Assembly (NCBI GenBank): GCA_028274465.1
Contig: CM051458.1
Span: 36,432,744-36,496,743 of the forward strand
Reading direction: 5' to 3'
DNA length: 64,000 nt
Source of the DNA: Plantago ovata
Taxonomy: Eukaryota > Streptophyta > Magnoliopsida > Lamiales > Plantaginaceae
This document shows positions 23,861 to 36,872 of the stretch, one piece after another; position 1 is the stretch's first letter; each line of letters begins with the position of its first letter. A program made the translations under genes and the position numbers. The notes beneath the pieces are model-generated. The model was not told where the DNA came from. It saw nothing but the letters and a program-made list of their open reading frames with translations, and did not search any database.

Positions 23861-25808
23861 TTGCTCTGTTTCGTCGTTTTCTCAGAATCCCGGTGAGTAT
23901 TGAAGCTGCTTCGATACTGCTTGTTCCTGGTTTCAATTCGTAATTCGAGTCTCGGTTTAACATCCTTTTTCTTTTAATTTGTCAGTTCGATTCGCTCCAG
24001 TTTTGTTCGAAGGTAAAGGTGTCTGATTTCATTTTGTTCTTTCTTCTTTTTGACCGTTTTCCCCTGACGTGTTTCACCCAGTTCTGTTTGAACCCTAACC
24101 CGAAGTTGGACCTTATTCTGGACCTTGTTTATGGACTGGATTTGCTATGTTTAGAATTTGTGGGGTGACTTGTAATTCCTGGAAACTTTAAGGACCTGGC
24201 TGCAATTTTGGATTGACCGTTGTTGACTAAAAGTGGGCTAGATTAGGAGATCTGTATTGTTCAGTTGACCGTATTGTTGGTTTGGAAAACTTGTAAGGAC
24301 TTATGTGTGTTTCTTCTTTTAAAAGGACTTTTCTGCAATTATACTTTGAGGGTAAAACTGGGATTTCATGTTGTTTCTAGATTGAACAGTAATTAAGTTG
24401 AAGTTATGAACTGGTTTTGGATTTTTGAAACAATTGGTACTATTTTGCAATTACTACTGAGGGCATTTTAGTAATTTCAAAAACTGAGATTAAAAGAGTT
24501 CTCTAAAAACTGTTGGAGATTTTTTTTTTCTTTCAGTGTTGAAGTTGAGTAACTGTTTGTTTTCTAGCATAGTTGGTTAGGAGTTGTTTGACTAACTTAG
24601 AGGTCCCGAGTTTGAACCCCATCCTCGCCACCTTTTCTCCAACCTTTTAACTTTTATCGTTTGGACTTCTGTTTCGACTTTTAGTTAGTAACGAGTCGTT
24701 TCAGTATAGGTGTTCCGTCTGTTATTCCGTAATTCGTTGTACTTTCCGTGGTTCTTGCTCGCAAGGTTTAAGGTGAGTGTTCACCCCTAAACTATTGTTT
24801 TCTCTTTTAAAAGTCACGGAAGTTATGTGCTAATTGTTACTATATTAATGTGCTTCACTTTCTGTTACTGCTTTTATATATAGGCATGCACTACACTATT
24901 CTAATCATGAAAGTATGTTTGCAAGTCCATGCATGTTCATTATTAAACTACTAAACTACTGAGCATGGAATTTGATTAGTGTTACACTGTACTGTTCTGT
25001 GTACTGTATATTTTGAATGACTGACTTCTGTTTCCTTGCCACTGATACTGTCTGCTTAACTGTTCACTTTTCTAACACCTTTCTCGGTTTCCGAGCACTG
25101 TTTATTGTTAACTGTTTGACTGGTCGATTAGGTTGATAATTAGGTAGACTTGGGTAGTGTTGTCTATTAGGTTTATTTATGAGTCACCTAATCCAATCTC
25201 TTTAGATGTGAGGTAGAAGAAGCTGGTCTATTTGGGTCGTAGGACTTTTCCTGAATGTACGCAAGACACTGTACTGGCTAGAATTGAATTCCTTCTAGAC
25301 GGGGTGATAAGGGCTATTGGGAGTAGGAGCAATAAGGCGGACTGCACCAACTGTAATTGTATTGTTTTCAAAAGAACTGACTTACTATTTCTGACTTTTG
25401 AACTGATTGATCTACTTGTTGTTTTCTGAAATGATGGTGTATTGTTCATCTGTGGTTGTTGCCTGAATTTACTGCTTGTATTTTCACTTTCTGTCTTTCA
25501 ACTGAAATCTTTATTACAAAAATGCATGAAAATACTTCCTTGTATGTTCGACTTCCGTTGATCTTGGGTAGACGTCTGGCGATTTGAGAGTGTGGGGGTT
25601 TTTGTTGCTTTGGGGTTACTTTAAATAAGAATAAACTTTGTCTTCACTTGTTATTTTCTATTGAACTTAATTTGGTTTTAGCTTCCGCATTTATTTTCTG
25701 ATTGAATTGTATGCTCGTTTGAGAGCCAAAACCTTTACTTGCCGTTTTTTTTAAAAGACCGTTTGATTTGTTGATTAATAATATTCTCAAAATTACCGTA
25801 CTGTTACA
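23861..25808 (+). repeat. Diverged gypsy LTR of the tRNA-module family, left end unclear
   Basis: Blocks match the LTR at 56691-59395 in the same orientation and order: the tRNA-like module (24560-24632), AAGGTGAGTGTTCACCCC (near 24770), a pyrimidine-rich interval, GGAGTAGGAGCAATAAGGCGG near 25320, and the end TGTTACA at about 25808. Intervening sequence is strongly diverged, so this is an older relative. The TG start could not be located. Probably a solo LTR remnant. Confidence 0.65.
24560..24632 (+). repeat. tRNA-like module in the diverged LTR
   Basis: TAGCATAGTTGGTTAGG matches a pol III A box, and GAGTTTGAACCCC about 40 bp downstream matches a B box. Stems are too decayed for a functional tRNA. 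The same module lies at the equivalent place in four other LTR copies. Confidence 0.6.
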
Positions 25809-26538
25809 TCGACACTCTAATGCAGAGTTATTCTAATAGAAATAACATGCAACGGAGTAATAAAGAACTCAGAGGATTAACTTTTCCTAGTTAATATTTC
25901 TATTACCCGGAGCATAATGGCTAAATCACTAGTTTGTGAAAAGATTACAAAGTATGAATCAACTTTAATCTCAACATACTAGCTTAAACACAAGCAAGAT
26001 CAGAATGATCTTCGACAAGTCTAAACCTAAACTGAATAAGAAACGCAATTGAGGCTAAACTATAAAACTTGTGAAACGCTACAGAACAATACGAAGAGTG
26101 ATCTTCTGCTTCTAACTCGTGATTCTTCCGTAACGAAGATGTCGATTCCCTTGAGTATTTATACTTCAACTTGAGACTCCTAGTGGGAACAAATCTACAT
26201 AAAGATGATCAATGATTCTCTGTGGATTTCGGACTTCTTCATCAATTAGGTCTGTAGTAAGATCTTTCCTTATCTTGTAATATCTTCTAGATCTCCAACC
26301 TTTCTTGGACTCTCTTCCATATATTTCCTTGTGAGTATTTGATTCTTCAAATATTTTCCTGAACAATAGGTCTAAAAAAACGTGGAAATATTTAATTTGT
26401 TAAAAAGAAAAAGCAAAGCTAAATAAATATTGGAGAACTGTCATACGAACTGTGTTTTCGTGTTATACAACGTGTTATCATAACACAACACAATGTTTGA
26501 ATAACACTACCATAACACCCACAGTTCTGACACTAACA
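25809..26538 (-). repeat. Probable Ty1/copia LTR, minus orientation
   Basis: On the minus strand it begins TGTTAGTGTCAGAACTG at 26538 and contains TATAAATA at 26163-26156. It ends near 25809 against the gypsy LTR remnant. No matching partner LTR or clear target duplication is visible, so the boundaries are tentative. Confidence 0.35.
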
Positions 26539-27672
26539 CAAGTTACTCGTTATTTTCTTCTTTTGCTTTGAGTGATGTGAGTAGCTTCTATATTTGTGAT
26601 CAATGTCGGAATTGGTTAACATCTTTTGTAATTAAGGACAAATATATGTCGTATCCTAGAGTCGTTAGAGTTTAGGATATGTCATGGACTGTAATAAGTA
26701 TCATCTGTTTATCTATCAAGCTTTTCTTTCAAAAAAACAAAAAACAATAGGATTGTTCCATGTTATAAATCATGATGCACTTTTGAATTAATGGGACACA
26801 CAAAGTTTAACACATGAGTGATACATTAAATTTTAGGGTCCGTAACTTTTTAGGTACCTCTTAGCGTCTCTAATAACAAAATAAACCCCCTTAGATCAAC
26901 AATAATATTATACTCCCCGACTTTGACCAAAACAAGAATTAGGCACTATTCATAATTTCTAAAATCTCTCCCCCAAACGGGCCTTAACTTAAAAACAAAA
27001 AGGAAGATTCCGGTCGAAATTATTACGCTCCGATAGGAGCTAATCTGCTCTGGTCGGAGCAGTTGACGCTCGCCATTAATTGCAGAGACATTTTGCAATA
27101 GGCCTGGGCGAGCTCCGTCCAAATCGGGTGGTGCTCCACGATCACAATTATTTTTTGCTTTTTCTTTTTAAATTTATTTTTTACTTTTTTTTCTTGGCAT
27201 ATTTCAGCTTTTTTTTATTAACTTAAGGTCATGTTTGTTTTAAGCATTTTAAAGCAATGGATACTTGTAAATACTAGGCAGTCAACTCAAAAAACTGATT
27301 TTTGGGACTAAAATGTTATTGTTCAACTAAGGGAGTTGTTTTAGTTATTAGGTGTCACAAGTAGTACCTATTCTGATAATTGACCTAAATTTTATCTATG
27401 ATGGGACCAAATTGTCCTCATCAAAATTAAGCAACTAGCTAACTAATACTTCCTCCATTCTTTTTTAATCATCTGAAGGAGTAATTTTCTCCAAGCTATA
27501 TAAAATCGAATTTTTACTGCTATGAGTTCACAAAAGTTGAATAAAATTGAAGTGAGACAAAACTGTAAGTAGGTGATGAAGTATAAGTGATCATGATAAA
27601 GTACTAATAAGAAAGAGGGAGAGGTTGGGGTGGACATGGGACATGATCGGGATTGAACTTCGGGTACGTGAC
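26539..27672. other. AT-rich DNA without a gene; hairpin pair and possible MITE
   Basis: No protein family found. 27027-27040 (GCTCCGATAGGAGC) and 27045-27062 (CTGCTCTGGTCGGAGCAG) are two adjacent perfect inverted repeats in a locally GC-rich island. 27448-27630 has ends reminiscent of a Stowaway MITE (ACTTCCTCCATTC ... GAAAGAGGGAG), but the pairing is poor. Confidence 0.4.
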
Positions 27673-28528
27673 TGTTGAAGGGTAGTTCGTACTTTCTCTT
27701 AAGTTCGTACTAAACCGTCACAGGAAACTACTTAGGTCCTTTTTGTGTAGTCTTCCTCTGATAAGAGCGGGTATTCTTCACGTAGCGTCCTCGTACCTGA
27801 AAGAGACTTGAGGGGGAGGGGTTAGTGCCTCGAGCCCGGTCTGTCAGAGATCAGACCGGAGGGACGACTTTACATGTAGGGAGTTGAAGGGCTTCCCTAG
27901 TAAGAGTAGTAAATGTGATAGGTGAGTGGTAGGTGAGAGCTATTATTGCTTACCTGGGAGTATGAATGAGACTCCCTTATATAATCATAATATTTTATTG
28001 TCACTTTCTGTAGGATCGTGACAAGTGTCCGGCTGAGATAGAGGCCTCCTTTGGCCCAAGCCCATAAAGGAGGTCCATGGGCTTTGACCCAAACACCTTG
28101 ACTAGGGTTGGGAAGGCATTATTGACTTTTCAGGTCTTATGGAAGATTCTGGAAGGCGGGCCCCCCATAAAGACCGACCAGGGGTGGTCGGCCTGGGTCC
28201 TCATGCCTTCCTTATGTCCCATAGTCCGAGTAGTGCTCTGCCTGTTCTCCTCAGGAGGATGGTACCTTGACGTAAGGTTCTCGATCCTACCATGTATGGT
28301 GGTCGAGCCCTAGGTGCTACTCGCGCCACACATCCGTCTTGTCCTTGTAGTGAGCTTATCTTGAGGGTCGGCCTCATAGTGATGGTCGTACCATATGTTG
28401 GTCGAGCCACACTCAAGTGACATACTTGGGTGTGGTCGCGCCCTTTGAGGGACGACCCTTGAAGCCTCGTCACGCTCTTAGACCGCTCCAGTTCGTACAT
28501 GCGGACTGGACATATTTTAACACCAACA
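27673..28528 (-). repeat. Tat element 3' LTR
   Basis: 856 bp, TG...CA ended. On the minus strand it follows a purine tract (AACTAGGGGGACATA, 28529-28546). A TATA box (TATATAAG) reads leftward at 27983-27976. Confidence 0.9.
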
Positions 28529-29190
28529 TATGTCCCCCTAGTTTCCAAGTATCTTTGTAGAAGATAGTTGCGGAACTATGTTGAAGTATAGGTCGAGCAG
28601 AGTCTCAACTAGTAGTTGGTGAAAAAAGATTTCCGTATTCGTGCCTTGATAACTTTCCCTCCTCCTATCTCCCCCTCCCCCCTTTTTATAGGGTGCGAGC
28701 AACGTTGATCGGACCTTATAAAAGGGGTATATTTACTTGGTAGACATTGGATCCGGGTAAGTATTCCTAGGTGGAAATAGGATTCTCGCTTTTTTGCCTA
28801 CTCGATATTCTTCTTGTTAATTGTCTCGAGGAGACAATTGTAAGGTGATGGAATGGAATGACTTCCTATTGCTTTTTCTTGACACTTTCTCGAGAAGCTT
28901 TGTGAGAAAGCGGCTCCTCGGTACCATATAAAAGCATTCTTTTGATTTTCCTTCTCGGATGATCGGTCCTTCTCGCTCTGCGGACTGTATCTTCGATCGG
29001 TTCCTCGCTCCATGAATTACCTCTGGTTGTTAGGTAATCTGTGCTCCTTCGACAAGGTAGGTCGATGCGCGAGCGTGGAGGGCCAATCGGTAAATTCGCC
29101 AGGCGGCTGTGATCTGGGTCGTTGATAATGGACACGTGTTCGGTCCGGATGGAGCGAGGGGCACCGACGGTTCATATTCCTGAGATACCC
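28529..29190. other. Tat spacer between 3' LTR and the antisense promoter
   Basis: Non-coding. It begins with the element's polypurine tract and contains a further plus-strand TATAAAAG at 28717-28724, which might be an alternative promoter for the antisense ORF. No gene is recognised. Confidence 0.5.
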
Positions 29191-29192
29191 TT

Positions 29193-29205
29193 CTATAAAT
29201 AGGGG
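29193..29205 (+). promoter_or_regulatory. TATA box of the antisense ORF
   Basis: CTATAAATAGGGG is a near-ideal plant TATA box on the plus strand. It lies about 700 bp before the long plus-strand ORF region and inside the minus-strand Tat element. Donor-like sites (AAAGTAAGC near 29307; CAAGTAAGT near 29370) follow, as expected for a 5' leader with introns. Promoter function is inferred from the motif. Confidence 0.55.
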
Positions 29206-32200
29206 AGGACCGATTCATTTCTCACTTTTCGCCATATTTTCACTCAGAGCACTTAAGAGATCGAGGAGCTATTTGAGAGGAGCGAGGACCTGTTCAGGCG
29301 ACCAAAGTAAGCTTTTTTCGGTGGATTTTCGATTTTCTGGGTGCTTTTTCCATCTTCAATCCTTTACCAAGTAAGTTCTTCTCCCAATCTTCTCAAATAC
29401 TTGCTTGAATCGTGTATGCCGTCAATGCTTGTTATTTACTTGAGTGTGATTCTTGTCGCCTAAGTTGTCGCCGGCGTACGACGGACTCGAACCCGGACTT
29501 AAATGGACTTTTGCGGACTTAAAGGACTGTAGATTTGCATGCTTTCCCCCTTTTTATTTTTTGCGATTCCCCTTTGCCTCCTTAGATTAACAACAAAAAC
29601 CGTCTAACATGATCACTCTTTTACCTTTCGTCTGTCTTTGAGCGGTTGGTCGCTTTTTTTCTGCTCGATCTCATACGCTTGTATTTTACTCCTCGGTCTT
29701 GTTTTATTTATGCTATGTTCGTATTTTTGCTTCGCTCTGCTTGCATGTTTTTGTAGAGTATTCTTTGTTGTTACGCACCTTTTGAGATTTTTTCCATTCG
29801 GGAGGTCGAACATAACAAAACACATAAATGGACCTCTCGGACTATCACCACCCATCCTTACTCTCTTTCTGGCCTACCTTTTAGGATGTCCGAGAGGAGC
29901 GACGACAACCAAAACCGTCACGACGCCCTTGATTATGGGACCGAGCAATATACGTCCGAGGAGAGTCCGTGTCGGCTACTTTCCTCGATCAGACTTTGAA
30001 CTGACTTCGGGCAGTGATGAACGCGTTAAACCATCCGAGGAGGCTAGTAGTGAAGAAGAGGATGACGGTGAAAGCGAGTCCGAGGAGGGTGAAGAAGACA
30101 ACGATTCTAGTGAGGATGATGAGTCCGAGGAGGAGGAAGAGGCCGATGAGTATCGTCTGCAAGTCCGTAAGAGACGTAGAGTCAACAATGATGATGCTGC
30201 TTTCATTGATGATCGGACCGAGGTGGAAGGTGGTCCGCCCGACACCGGTGTTCCTGCTGCCTTAATAACCAAAGCGGCACAAATATTTGGGAGGGATTAT
30301 GGTGCTCGAGACAATGTTGAGCCGTTTGTTGTCTGTATAGAGGACATGGACGATACTGAGCGACCCACTCCTGCGTTAGCCTAGTTCGAGGAGGGTCAGC
30401 GTTCTATCCAAGAAGATAAGAGCAATGAGTCTGAGGAGCTTGAGTCTCCCAAATCGAGGCCTAGCGGTTCGAGGCGTAAATCTGAATTCCCTCCTCAAAC
30501 TACGCGCCGAACCGTCATTAGTGATGACGAAGATTCCCCTGTCTCGATTAGGGATGTTCATGGGAATGAAGATGGTCCGAGCCAGATTCCCCCTTCTCCC
30601 TCACTTTCTGAGATGAACGAAGAGCTCACAGGGATGTGCTCATTCAAGGGCAATACTATGTCGAGGATGCGGTCCCCTATCAAACCATAGATCCTCGAGA
30701 CATGGACTTTACCTTCCCGGCAGCTAGTAATGTACGTCCTTCTAATCCGTTGGAGTTGGCCGAGGAGCGGACTTATCTTGAACGAAAATGGGCCGAGGAG
30801 TTGAAACGTAAGCGGGCCGAGGAACTTCCAGCTTCCGATGATGATGAGTGAGATCATGCCCCTGGCAAAGCTCCTAAGAAACTAAGGAAGAAGTCTTCCC
30901 GATCAAAGAAGAAACAGGTCGTTCCCGAGACCGAGACGGAAAATAAGGTTACAGTTGCTAGTGAGAAGAAGTTCACACGGGGATCCTTGATGTCGACCGC
31001 CCCGATCCGGAGGGCGAGAAAAATGAAGATGGGATGATCCTGACAACGGCTTCTACCGTTAAGGAAGACGAGATTCCTTCTATTAGACGGAAGTACAGTT
31101 TGAAGAAGAAGGTAATCGACATCCTCGTGCCCAAGCACAACCAAACATTCTACAATGCGCCTCCAGGCTATATGGCCATGTATCTCTTGTCGCTCGATCG
31201 AGGATGGATCCTTCCTTTCTGTGATCCTTTTAAGGATATCTTCAATTAGTTGGGGATCGCGCCTTGGCAACTTCTCCCGAGTGCTTTCGGAACTCTTATA
31301 TGCTTCGGCGTATTTTGTAAGAAGCTTAGAATCCCCGTGAACTTTCACAACTTCAACCAGATCTTCAGAGTCTCGATGAGCTCGGGGAATAAGTACTTTC
31401 TACTACTTTAGTGCTCGGTCCAGCTTTGGCTTTATTATGGATGCTCCTACATCCTCGGGCTACAAATGGTTTCATAGATATATCTATGTGAAAAAGAAGA
31501 AGCTTCCCGGAATGACTGACGAGGAGGCAGAGTGGGGAGTGCCGAAACACTTTTACCGAGGACCGATTTCGGAGAGACATCCTCTTCCAACTGAATTAGA
31601 TCCTTGGGTCTTGGAGCTCGAGGAGAAGAACTCGCGCGAAGACCCAGAAAAATACTTCTATTGGGGTCTTGTATTGCAACCTCTTCCTTATCTGGCCGGT
31701 CTCTCTCCTCCAGTTTATACTGGATACTCTGGTTCAAAATATACCGATGATGTCCTCTCCGGTAACTATCTCGAGGACCATGTTTTGAATACCATTAGTT
31801 TGCGTTGTAGATATTTTTGCAACTTCTTTTTTGATGCTCTTTTGGTACTCTTCGCTCTTCTAACTCTTTGAATTTGCAGATTACTGGTTCTAGTGGATAA
31901 TGTCGAAGACACTGAAAGTATATATGTCATAGAGACAACCAACATTCAGGACGATATGTACTTTACCGCACTCAGCTTATTGGTATTTATTTATGTTACA
32001 TTTATTTAAGCATACATAAATACAATTGGCATTACATTTACTGAATAGATTATTTAGTTGTTTGAATTATTCTTTAAGATGTTCCCAAGGACTAAAGATA
32101 ATCACCAAGTTAGTGGGAGCTTGCGTGTCAGAACTTAAGTTCTAAAATTAGCCACTAGTTGATGGTCATTGAGATATGGGATATCAATGATGCGATACAG

Positions 32201-33311
32201 ACTAGCATGTTTTGCATCAGATCCTTTGAGGATGTAGTAGTTCTCACTGCTGCAAATAGCTTGGTTATTCATGATGGACACATGGACACTTTGGAGAGTG
32301 TTAGAATACCCAGCCGAGAAACAATTTGGTAAATTTTATTTAAGTGTCTATGGGAGTATCGGATTGTAGGGTGATGTAATAGTCCTCCGACTTGAGGTCA
32401 ATACTACATCATATGTGGAATAATATACTTTGACCATGCGCAACGCTTGCACTCTTAAAGTAGGGTAGATACGGCATGCGTTGGGTATATTAGGAAGCAT
32501 ATGGTGTGAGTGATTGGACCAAGATCAGGATTCATTCCTCCGAATAGATTCAAGGAGAGAATACTCTACATCTCATATTTAGTGCGATCATTAGTCAGTG
32601 GCCACTGCAAACATATATGTGAAAATGATGTTTGGACATAATCATCTAGATCGACTAAGAAGATTGAGAGACAATGGATGAGTTATTGGAATAGTCACTA
32701 ATCCATATTCTAGACTCATTCGAGTATTCGAGAATGAAAGGACCATATCATCAAAGTACTCTACATCACAGGCAGTTTGTATCTCCTCAACAAACATTCC
32801 TTACATATTAGTATTGTCTAGTAACGATTGTATAGGAATATTCACTGAGACCTTGATTTGATCATTGCCTAATATGTGAGGGCCTATGGGTCGTATACAA
32901 CTAGGTGATAATTCTCCCAATTAAGCATTAGGGTAAATTAAATGTCAATTGGATCGATAAGATTTGATTTACTATTGTCAATCACATTTCATTTGATGGA
33001 AATCATTAATTAAGTTAAAATAGGATTTATGACTTAATTACTATATTAAATAAAATATCAATTGGATTGATAAATATTTAATTTAATATTGTTGAGAATG
33101 TTCTATTTGATAGAATTAATTAATTAAGTTGAATTGAATTCAATGTACTTAATTAATTTATACTTTTAGAAAGTAAATTATATTTAATTAATAAAAGAAA
33201 AAAGAATAATTAGATTAAATTGGATTTAATTAATTAAAGTTAGAATGTGCATTTGAACCAATTTAGAATGAGGTTCAAGTGTTAAAAGCCCAAAAGAAAA
33301 GGATTGATAGT

Positions 33312-34826
33312 TGTTACGAAACTTGTAATTTTGATGAGCAATTAATCATGCTAAATTAAGGTAAGTCCAGTAACTAGTACTCTTAAGGTCCATAGTAATT
33401 TAGAATTTTAAGGACATTGTAAAAGAGGAACGTTTGCTGAAAGACTTAGTGTAGATACTAGTTAGGCTTTTCGCTTGCTGATGATGTACTTTGTTTTTAT
33501 AAATGAACTATTGAAGCACTAGAACCGCTCAGAAACTTGAAGATTCGAAGATTGAAGACTTAGAAGAATTCTGAGAAAGGTATCTACAAAGGCACATGTT
33601 GCTCAGAAAGTGAGATTTTCAGCAACAGCTCGTATAAGTGAAAATCTATATGACAGAGTAGGTTGTGCTTGCTGAAACTGAGACTGACCACTTGCTGACT
33701 AACATATGTGACCTCCTTGCTGAAGAGTACTTGGATTTTGGCTCCAACGTTCACATTTGAATTTGATTCAAATGAACATTAAATGCAAAGTAGGCCCGCG
33801 AAGAACATGAAGACAAGAAGACAAATGAAGGACGGTGCTGAAAGTACAAAAGCAAGATAGTGACATCTTAAGGTACAAAGCCTTAGAATTTGAAATTCAA
33901 ACAGCTCCCTTGAGACACTATAAATATAGGTCATCAAGCAAGAGTAGAAGGTGTGTCAACAACGTGATCAAAGTCTCACTTGTGCTTTACACGCTCAAAT
34001 CCTTCTATACTCTTTACTGCCTATAGATCCGTTCCAAGACTTAAGCTTGAAACAAAAGCTACTTGTGAAGAAGTAGAACATTCACGGCTAAGAAATTAGT
34101 TAAGTGTTCTTTCTTTGGAACAAGAACAAGTCTTGACAACAGAAACAATCAAACTTGCTTACTGCAAAGTATTACAAGTTGTGTTTCTTTAGATAACTAT
34201 TATAGCTGAAAAGTTATAGTCAAGTCATCTCATCCCAAACCTGTCTAACTGATAAACACCCTTTTCAGGCGTGAAATTCAGGGGGAATTAGTCAAGCATA
34301 GTGTTGCTGATTATAAGTCCCAAGTTTGGTGGAGAACAAGGTTACAGTTCTCTAGTTAGGTTGGAAACGAAGCAAGTGTGCTTTGGTTTCTGAGAATCAT
34401 TAGTGATAGGATTTGTAAGGAACCTCACATCTTATCATAGTGGATTCAGTCCTAGAAAGGACAAAATGGATTAGTTGAGAGATTACGCCACTCTCAGATA
34501 CCACTATAAAAGTGTTTGTGTGATTTACTTTATCGCATTTAGTTTTCAGCAAGCTACACTTCTTGTACACTGACACTCTGCTTACTTGCTGAAACTAGCA
34601 CTCTCTGAAAAGCACTTATTGTAAAAAGACTTCCGCACTCCGTTTTTAAGTACCAGAAAACTCGTTGCTGAAAAGTAACAAGTACTTGCTGAGAAAGTTA
34701 AGTACCAGCAAACTCATTACTGAAAAGTAATAAGAACTTGCTGAGAAAGTTTTAAACGACGAAAAGTTTGAAAAGACTATTCACCCCTCCCCTCTAGTCT
34801 TTTCATGTTGTTTAAAGAGACCAACA
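33312..34826 (+). mobile_element. Solo LTR of the Sirevirus-like copia family
   Basis: 1515 bp, TGTTACG...CCAACA, flanked by an exact ATAGT duplication (33307-33311 and 34827-34831). It matches the truncated 3' LTR at 6502-7957 at about 96-97% and supplies the missing right end (CACCCCTCCCCTCTAGTC ... CCAACA). The TATA box is at 33919-33928. A solo LTR forms by recombination between the two LTRs of a full element. Confidence 0.92.
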
Positions 34827-34831
34827 ATAGT

Positions 34832-34896
34832 AGTGGGTTTCGAACCCAAGACCTCCAGCTCATTAACTAGCATACCAGCCGACTGGGCCAGGCCCA
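34832..34896 (-). repeat. tRNA-like (SINE-head-like) stretch
   Basis: On the minus strand TGGCCCAGTCGG (A box) and GGTTCGAAACC (B box, perfect) are about 34 bp apart, the spacing of a tRNA gene. Cloverleaf stems are incomplete. Either part of the 31913-35437 LTR or a SINE remnant. Confidence 0.55.
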
Positions 34897-36872
34897 TGTA
34901 AAATTGATTATGTGTTTTATACGCATATATCCATCAGAATGAGGCTGATATTAATTAGTAGGGTTTTGATACGTGTGGTTGCTGCTTGTGGCTTTGAGCT
35001 CTCCTCCTCTTTTGGATTTCTTCCACACAGTTGTATTCGTTCTAACTCCTTTCTTTTTTTCTTTGATTAATTCTCACTATTTTATTATGATCTTTGAGAT
35101 TTCTTGTTTTTCTTAATGTAGATTTTGAATATGGATTTCCTAGTATCCATGGAGAATTCATCAATGAAGAATTGAACTACGTTTGACTTGATCCTGAGGG
35201 TACGTAGGCAGCTTAGAATTGTTCTGAGTTCAGTCAGATTCTTTAGAAGATCATCAATTGTTCTTTGAAGAACAAGATCATGATTGTATCAATGATTCAT
35301 GGAAGCTGGAAGCTGGATAACGTGTAAGTCATTTGTATGGAGCATGTTAAAAATAATGATTCAATCAACGATTCATGTAGGCAAATTTCGAATTCCGCTG
35401 CATTAACCTTAGAGGTAATTTCCTACAATTCCTAACAGACACTTGAGGCTAAAGAGGAGCAGAGGAGGAAACAACGCCTTGCTGGCAAAAATACCAAGAT
35501 CCTCGGCTCCTTAGACATTACTAATCCGAAGAGCGTGGCCGAGCATCGCGACACCCTTGCACGTGAAGGGCTTGTTGAGGTCGAGGACCCGGTCGAGGTG
35601 GTGAAAAAGGCCGAGGAAGATGCAGAAGCTCGGCGCGAGAAGGAGGATGCGGGTGGCAACCCCGAGAAGCGGCCTAAAGAGAAGGTCGTTCCTCCAAAGA
35701 AGTCTGGCGGTTCGAAGAGGCTTTTAAACCTCGGTGGGACCAATGAGCCCGCTCGCAAAAGGGGCAAGACTATGCGGGTCAACCAGGACTCTAAGATAAA
35801 GCGCCTGGCTCAGCTATCTGACTTGGATCGCGCTCATGAGTTTAGCCTCTGCGCGCTGCAGGTATCTTCTTTTAAATTATACAAGTTACTTCCTTTGCTT
35901 CTCGCTCCTTGGAGATATTGATAGTGTCCTAACCTCTCTCTTTCTTTGTAGCTCGAGAACCTCAAAGAAGCCTATGGCCATGTGGCAGCTGATCGGTCTG
36001 ACATCAATCAATTGATCGAGGACCTTGAGAAGAGTCTTGAGGCTGAGAAGGCCAAGAACAAATTGTCAAGTGACGAAGTAAAAAAGGCCCATGCGAAGGT
36101 AGATCAGCTCGAGAAGGAGTTGGCTCGGGAGAAAGAGAGGACCCAAGGTTATGAGGGCGGCTATGCGACCTTGTCGCTCTGCATGCAGAAGTTTAAAGAC
36201 AGTGTCCTGTCCTTCCTCCTCGGTAGCCGGCTAGAGACTGCTCGGTCCTTCATGGCTTCCGCTACTTATAAGCTGGCCACTCAGGATATTAAGGATTCGG
36301 CGTGCAAGGAGGGTTTCTTTTCTTGCATCGGGTAGCTTAAACGGATAGACCTTCTGCCCAAAGATTTTGATGCGGACGCGCGTGAGTACATGCACGCTGG
36401 TCGGAGAGAGGACTTGTCTCGATACCCCGACGAGTTTGCGATCGATGAAATGCATCATGCATGTGAATTCGGGGAGCTGGTCACTGATCCAGAAGTGCCA
36501 TATCCGAGTAAGCCCTCTTATCTTCCTAGGTGGGTTCCTGAGTGCCTAAGGGTCGGGGTGCTTCATCCTTTTGAGAAGGCTCCTCTTCGCAACGCTCATT
36601 GGATTCAAATAAACCAACCGGTTATGGGGCGCGAGGAGAACTTTGTAAAGCCAGAGCTGATAACCTATGCCAACGCCATCAAGGAGGCTCGCGAGAAGGA
36701 TAGCGATGGAAATGTGATTCTCTGCAGAGCCTCAACCGAGGAGGCGCATCAACTAGCAACACTCTGGTCACTCCGAGCGACTTTACCACCAGCAGAACTC
36801 GTTGATTTGAGGATCTTTGAAGACTTAGAAGCCCGAGTATGCTCGGTGAAGTTGTTGTACTTTTTTCCTTAA

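Larger units (their letters stand above)
31913..35437 (+). mobile_element. Solo LTR, about 2.0 kb, probably copia, inserted in the aORF
   Basis: It starts TGAAAGTATATATG and ends TTCCTAACA, flanked by an exact 5-bp duplication GACAC (31908-31912 and 35438-35442). The right end (CCGCTGCATTAACC ... CCTAACA) is of copia LTR style. No second copy or internal coding is visible once the nested 33312-34826 LTR is set aside, so a solo LTR is the simplest reading. A tRNA-like stretch lies at 34832-34896. Confidence 0.7.
29638..36872 (+). pseudogene. Antisense ORF (aORF) of the Tat element, PF04195-like, broken
   Basis: This ORF region runs opposite to gag-pol, between integrase and the 3' LTR, exactly where Tat-clade elements carry an aORF. 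In order: an acidic Glu/Asp/Ser tract (about 30040-30170); charged linkers; a conserved block (about 31080-31440) whose LPFCDPFKDIFNQLGIAPWQL pattern resembles the 'putative gypsy type transposon' family; then, beyond the inserted LTR at 31913-35437, a basic linker, a GT-AG intron-like interval (35862-35951), a coiled coil (about 35960-36150), and a globular C-terminal part ending near 36872. The function of aORF proteins is not known to me. Besides the insertion there are about six breaks. Confidence 0.65.

Noticed and set aside
29976-30272. Ser-rich ORF opposite the acidic aORF tract
   Set aside because: A mirror of GA-rich codons on the other strand.
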